Assembly (NCBI GenBank): GCA_009692685.1
Contig: SHYS01000004.1
Location: 134,960-198,959 of the forward strand
DNA length: 64,000 bases
Reading direction: 5' to 3'
From: Dehalococcoidia bacterium
GTDB taxonomy: Bacteria > Chloroflexota > Dehalococcoidia > UBA2979
The notes beneath the pieces are model-generated. The model did no database searches, was not told where the DNA came from, and worked only from the letters and a program-made list of their open reading frames with translations. A program made the translations under genes and the position numbers. Below are positions 60,152 to 64,000 of the stretch, piece after piece (within the stretch, counting starts at the first letter, position 1; the number at the start of each line of letters is the position of its first letter).

Positions 60152-61465
60152 CTAACGCCCCGCCAGCACCGACGGCTCGTCGCGCGGTGCGCCGTCTGAG
60201 CCGGCCCGGCTATCTGCGGGCGCCACGGTCGGCTTCGGGAGGAACACCACGAACAACGAGCCGAGCGCTGCCGCCACCGCGAGCGCGGTGAATCCGAACG
60301 TGTAGGAGCCTGTCAGGTCGTACGACAGGCCCGCGAGCAGCGGCGCAGACACGGAGGCGACCGTCACCACGCTCGAGGACAGCCCCATGATCGCGCCGAA
60401 CGACGTGGATCCGAAGTATTCGGCACGCATCGTTACCACCACGGGGACGCGTGCCCCCCACGCCAGCCCGTTCGTGATCGCGAAGGCGACGATGACCGCC
60501 ACGGCGCTGCTGTAGGCGAGGGCCAGCAGCGAGACGGCGTGCATGAGCATGCAGGCCATGATCACGGCGTGCGACCCAACCCGGTTCGCTACCCACCCGC
60601 CGAGCGGACGGCCGGCGAAGTTCGTCGCCGTCATAATCGTCGTCATGCTGGCCGCGAGCGAGAGCGAGTAGCCGAGCGATCCGACGAGGTGCGCGGTGAA
60701 GTGCACCTGCACCACCGAGACCACGAGCACAGAGGCGGCGTGTGCCAGCGAGATGAACCAGAATGCTCGCGTTCGCAGCGCCTGGCGAACCGTGAAATCG
60801 ACCTCGGGCGTCACCCGGCGACCGTCCCGAGTCGTCGCCACTGCAGCGGCCTCACCCGGTTGACGGCCGTCAGGCAGGTAGCCATACGGCTCCGGCCTCT
60901 GCCGGATGATCTGCGTCAGGGGGAGTCCCACGGCGAGGACGATCACACCCGAGATGTCAGCGACCGCCCGCCAGCCCAGCGTATCGAGGCCGAACACGAC
61001 CAGCGGCAGCGAAAACCCACCGATCGCCGTACCGAGCAGGGCGATGCCCATCGCCGTCTGGAGTTTCTGCTCGAACCAGTTCACGATCACCGTGGTGATC
61101 GACAGGAAGCCCGCAAGCGAGGCGCCCACCGCCATCAGCATGTAGGCACCGTAGAACGCGGGGATCGAGTTGATCCGCGCGAACACGAAGAAGCCGGCCG
61201 CGAAGATCAGCACCCCTGTCCGCATCACGACGCGCGGACCAAGGCGATCGAGCAGCCACCCCTGGAATGGCCCCAGCAGGCCGTCTTCGACACGCGCGAG
61301 CGAGAACGCGCCGGACAGCGCCGTCCGGCTCCACCCGAAATCGCGCTGCAGCAACACGATGTAGGACCCGAACGCCTGCTGCATCAGCCCCGCCGAAAGG
61401 GCCTGCGCGCCGATGGCAGCACCAACGATCCACCAGCCATAGAACGGGCGGCGAAGCTTCAACAT
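60152..61465 (-). CDS. MFS transporter
   Basis: 437-residue, 12-helix major facilitator transporter. It starts at ATG 61465 with LRRPFYGWWIVGAAIGAQ, a cytoplasmic loop GWLLDRLGPRVVMRTG (motif A) and GRPLGGWVANRVGSHAV in the second half. The pattern FYGWWIV is shared with the oxalate/formate and monocarboxylate-type MFS group. The longer frame to 61633 lacks a family N-terminus. It is divergent from a related MFS gene. Substrate unknown. Confidence 0.85.
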   Translation of the reverse strand: MLKLRRPFYGWWIVGAAIGAQALSAGLMQQAFGSYIVLLQRDFGWSRTALSGAFSLARVEDGLLGPFQGWLLDRLGPRVVMRTGVLIFAAGFFVFARINSIPAFYGAYMLMAVGASLAGFLSITTVIVNWFEQKLQTAMGIALLGTAIGGFSLPLVVFGLDTLGWRAVADISGVIVLAVGLPLTQIIRQRPEPYGYLPDGRQPGEAAAVATTRDGRRVTPEVDFTVRQALRTRAFWFISLAHAASVLVVSVVQVHFTAHLVGSLGYSLSLAASMTTIMTATNFAGRPLGGWVANRVGSHAVIMACMLMHAVSLLALAYSSAVAVIVAFAITNGLAWGARVPVVVTMRAEYFGSTSFGAIMGLSSSVVTVASVSAPLLAGLSYDLTGSYTFGFTALAVAAALGSLFVVFLPKPTVAPADSRAGSDGAPRDEPSVLAGR

Positions 61466-61671
61466 CCGCAGCGACTCCTCAGCGGAGAGGGATCCAGGCG
61501 CCACGCCTGAGGTGGTACGGTGTACTGAGCAGGCGGAGCGTCTCCGCTCCTGCCATAGTCCCGGATTCCGCGCTCGTGGGCGAACGCTTGTGGGCCTGTC
61601 GCCCGCCTTGCGGCTGCGCGTGTCTGCCGCCACCGTAGCCTCTGTGCCGCGAGACCGCTCGAGGAGGCGCA
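61466..61671. other. Divergent promoter region between two MFS genes
   Basis: 206 bp separate the start codons. No strong promoter pair or inverted repeat could be picked by eye. Confidence 0.35.
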
Positions 61672-62949
61672 GTGCGACGTCTGTTCCCCAACGTCTACGA
61701 GGGCTGGCTCGTGGTTGGCGCCTCGGCGTTCTACATCACCCTGACGTCCGGGGCCATTAACTACGGCTTCGGCACCATCTTTCGCCCGCTGCGTGAAGAA
61801 TTCGGGTGGAGCGTGGCGGCCACCGCGTTCGCGTTCTCGCTCCGCCAGGAGGCGAGCGGGATCGCCGCGCCACTCATCGGCATGATCAACGACCGCTTCG
61901 GGCCGCAACGTACGGTCGCTCTGGGCGTCCTGATCATCTCCTCGGCGGTTCTTGGTCTGTCATTCATCCAGAATCTCTGGCAGTTCTACACGGCGATGCT
62001 GCTGATCTCCGTCGGCGCCAGCAGCGTCGGCGGACCGGTCGGTATGGCCGCGGTCACTACGTGGTTCGAGCGGCGGCGGGCGCGTGCCCTCGCGTTGATG
62101 ACTATGGGGGGCGGCCTGGCCGGGGTGATGGTCGTGCCGATCGCGGCGCTCGTCGTTGGGCTCGGCTGGCGTGGCGCCCTGCGCGTCGAGGCGCTCACGC
62201 TACTGCTCGCGGGCCTCGTTCCCGCATCCACCACACGCTTCCGTCCGGCCGATCACCACCAGCCGCTGGATGGGCTCCCCGTTACCAGTGCCGACGGGAC
62301 GCCCGTCAGCCGCCGCGTGTTCTGGGGGATTCCGGTCCGTCAGGCGATCCGCACACCGTCGTTTGTGATGCTGACGCTCGGCCTAGCAGGCATCTCATTC
62401 GGCACCGCCACGGTGACCGTCCTCCAGATCCCCTACCTCGAGTCGATCGGACTCCCGTCGACGGCGGCGGCGTCTACGGTGGCCTTCTACGCCCTCTCGT
62501 CGCTGATCGGAAGGATCGGTTTCGGATTCCTCGCCGACCGCTTCAACAAGCGCATCATGCTTGCCACCTGCACCGCGATGATCGCGCTCGGTCTGGGACT
62601 GCTCCCGTTCGTGCACACGCTCTACGAAGCGCTCGCAGTGCTGCTCCTGCTCGGTCCAGGTTTTGGTGGGACTATCCCCGTCCGGGCCGCGATGATCGCC
62701 GACAACTACGGGACCCGCTACTTCGGGACACTGAATGGTCTCGCCACGTTTGTACGCACGATCGGGTCTGCGTTCGGCCCGCTCCTCGTGGGATACACCG
62801 TGGACCGCACCGGCCTGTACCTCGTTGGCTGGCTACTTGCTGCCGCCGTGGTTACCGCCGGCTTCGTTGCCGTCATCCTCGAACGCCCGCCCGAGGCGCT
62901 TCGCACGCGCTGGCGAGACGAGCTGGAGCCAGCGACCGCAGGGCGCTGA
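61672..62949 (+). CDS. MFS transporter
   Basis: 425-residue transporter with 12 predicted helices, starting MRRLFPNVYEGWLVVGASAF. Loops GMINDRFGPQRTVALG (motif A) and GFLADRFNKRIMLATC are typical of monocarboxylate-type MFS. It is a distant paralogue of the divergent gene at 60152-61465: same order of motifs, low identity. The GTG start at 61672 gives the normal N-terminus. The substrate is not indicated. Confidence 0.85.
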   Translation: MRRLFPNVYEGWLVVGASAFYITLTSGAINYGFGTIFRPLREEFGWSVAATAFAFSLRQEASGIAAPLIGMINDRFGPQRTVALGVLIISSAVLGLSFIQNLWQFYTAMLLISVGASSVGGPVGMAAVTTWFERRRARALALMTMGGGLAGVMVVPIAALVVGLGWRGALRVEALTLLLAGLVPASTTRFRPADHHQPLDGLPVTSADGTPVSRRVFWGIPVRQAIRTPSFVMLTLGLAGISFGTATVTVLQIPYLESIGLPSTAAASTVAFYALSSLIGRIGFGFLADRFNKRIMLATCTAMIALGLGLLPFVHTLYEALAVLLLLGPGFGGTIPVRAAMIADNYGTRYFGTLNGLATFVRTIGSAFGPLLVGYTVDRTGLYLVGWLLAAAVVTAGFVAVILERPPEALRTRWRDELEPATAGR

Positions 62950-63335
62950 GGCACCGTCATTCTCTGCTGGAGACACAACTGTGAAGGCGCTTACGCCCCG
63001 AAGTACACCGCGCGTGCCCCGTGCCACCGCATCCGGATCCCTGACGAGCCCGGTCGCCTAAGCGCTCCTGAGGAATTGCGGTCGATATCAAAGGAGTGAG
63101 AGCGATCCCCCGCCCGGAGGCATTGACGCAATCCGAGACACTCCACGGGGGCTCTGTCAGAACTCAGGGCCCAGAGACTCGAAGGCGCCTGATCCGGTCT
63201 TCCCAGCGCTTGCTCTCAGATTCGAAACGGGGCTGCTTCTTCTGACGTTCCTGGCCGAAATCGGGGTCGAGCCCTGAGTTCTGACGGAACCCGTGCTCGG
63301 TGCGCGAGGCGTAGCTTGTGTTACGGTGCGCGCCG
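62950..63335. other. Spacer between MFS gene and protein kinase
   Basis: 386 bp with no convincing gene. It contains the MITE-like element at 63149-63292. Short frames in it lack ribosome-binding sites. Confidence 0.4.
63149..63292. mobile_element. MITE-like element with 22-bp terminal inverted repeats
   Basis: The ends are inverted copies: GTCAGAACTCAGGGC (63156-63170) matches GCCCTGAGTTCTGAC (63271-63285) perfectly over 15 bp. The similarity extends outward to about 22 bp with two mismatches, bordered by GGG. The interior is about 100 bp. On the minus strand it encodes QKKQPRFESESKRWEDRIRR, which could be the tail of a transposase. No clear target duplication was found. It may be a deleted insertion sequence; the family is not known to me. 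Confidence 0.5.
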
Positions 63336-64000
63336 ATGACAACTGAACGTATACAGCGCCGCATTGACGCCCTCTTGGACGAGGCCGAAGCCGCCATGTC
63401 CGCCGACGACTGGCCGCTGGTCGCGAACAAGGCCCGGGCAGTACTTGCGAGCGACCCCGACAGCAAGGATGCCCAGACCTTCCTGAAGATGGCCGAGGCC
63501 AACCTCGGCTCTACCACACCCTCGACGCCGGCGCCTGCTGCCCCCACCCCTACGACCGTCGCCCCTGCCGCACACCCCGAGTCGTTCGTTGCAGGCCGCT
63601 ACCACGTGCGCCGCTTCCTCGGCGAAGGCGGCAAGAAGAAGGTGTTCCTCGCGCACGATGAGTCCCTCGATCGCGACGTGGCCTTTGCGCTGATCAAGAC
63701 GGATGGCCTCGACGCGACGGGACGCGAGCGGATCACGCGTGAGGCGCAGGCGATGGGCCGCATGGGCTCGCACCCGCACGTCGTCACGATCTTCGAGATG
63801 GGCGAGGAGGGCGGTGCGCCCTACGTCGTGACCGAATTGCTCGGCGGTGGGGATGTTGAAGGCCTGCTGGAGAAGGCAGGCGGCGCCCTTCCGCTCGAAC
63901 GGGCACTCGCGATTGCGAAGAACGTCGCCGACGGCCTCGTGTTTGCGCACGCACAGGGGATCGTGCATCGCGACCTCAAGCCGGGGAACGTCTGGCTGAC
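63336..64000 (+). CDS. Serine/threonine protein kinase, N-terminal part (runs off the window)
   Basis: 221 codons from the ATG at 63336 to the window end without a stop. An N-terminal helical region (about 1-50) is followed by a Pro/Ala/Thr-rich linker and a Hanks-type kinase domain starting GRYHVRRFLGEGGKKKVFLA. The catalytic loop HRDLKPGNVWL is at the end of the window. The G-loop GEGGKKKV, with Lys instead of small residues, is seen in kinases fused to AAA-ATPase or cyclase modules; what follows here is not visible. TACGGT lies 8 nt before the ATG. Confidence 0.9.
   Translation, partial: MTTERIQRRIDALLDEAEAAMSADDWPLVANKARAVLASDPDSKDAQTFLKMAEANLGSTTPSTPAPAAPTPTTVAPAAHPESFVAGRYHVRRFLGEGGKKKVFLAHDESLDRDVAFALIKTDGLDATGRERITREAQAMGRMGSHPHVVTIFEMGEEGGAPYVVTELLGGGDVEGLLEKAGGALPLERALAIAKNVADGLVFAHAQGIVHRDLKPGNVWL

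Noticed and set aside
1..64000. tRNA, rRNA or CRISPR array
   Set aside because: No T-arm-like GGTTCGAATC, no rRNA-like stretch and no regularly spaced repeats were found on either strand.

Overview
The window is a high-GC bacterial chromosome segment (roughly two thirds G+C by eye). Gene content points to a Chloroflexota lineage, most likely Dehalococcoidia or a close relative. The main evidence is the adjacent pair of 'YYY' (DUF2298) and Agl23-like (TIGR03663) membrane proteins, a set otherwise typical of Chloroflexota and Archaea. A lysyl-PG-synthase-TM flippase, orphan NuoE/NuoF-like subunits and a CcdA-type protein fit this. No tRNA, rRNA, CRISPR array, phage or intact insertion sequence was seen.

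Layout. 1-6077: start of a CCA-adding enzyme (minus), then rnc-smc-ftsY. 6091-12802: YYY, Agl23-like, flippase-like and FAD oxidoreductase genes, probably for cell-surface glycoconjugates. 12945-14474: a small accessory patch (DUF1801, NTF2-like, ArsR, SRPBCC). 14547-17130: a NADH-dehydrogenase-like NuoE/NuoF pair with its own promoter. 17142-20533: a long bidirectional hairpin, a chromate transporter, two small unknown genes and a CcdA-like protein whose two halves are in swapped order. 20565-28784 (minus): lipoprotein, threonine aldolase, thermonuclease-like protein and an ABC exporter-type module (two ATPases plus one FtsX-type permease). 28895-33464: polA and mutM around a decayed ArsR/YCII pair. 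33643-38245: a hydrolase-like protein, a P1 peptidase and the panD-panB-panC operon behind a consensus promoter and a leader ORF. 38374-38962: a lower-GC unknown DNA-binding-like gene with an inverted repeat on its promoter. 39078-44015: yebC-ruvC-ruvA, a GGDEF protein and uvrB. 44793-49808 (minus): uracil-DNA glycosylase, RNase J and ftsK. 49938-55082 (minus): DUF177-rpmF, fabD-fabG-nusB-acpP and tatB-tatC. 55255-63335: a decayed and accessory stretch (ABC ATPase fragment, MaoC dehydratase, BaiN-like flavoprotein, glgB pseudogene, glgP remnant, two divergent MFS transporters, a MITE-like repeat). 63336-end: start of a Ser/Thr protein kinase.

The housekeeping parts are genome maintenance (smc, polA, mutM, ruvCA, uvrB, UDG, ftsK), protein export (ftsY, tatBC), fatty acid and CoA precursor synthesis (fab, acpP, panBCD) and RNA processing (rnc, rnj, nusB). 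Several genes (19038, 20090, polA, uvrB, and the FtsX permease on the minus strand) have a TAnnnT box 6-7 nt before the start codon, which suggests leaderless transcripts. Three genes (threonine aldolase, YCII, GGDEF) are each broken or altered by one base in a short G/C run. This may be assembly error or real decay. The glgB remnant has several independent lesions and is a true pseudogene.

The most novel-looking object is the CcdA-like protein at 19270-20064, which appears circularly permuted.
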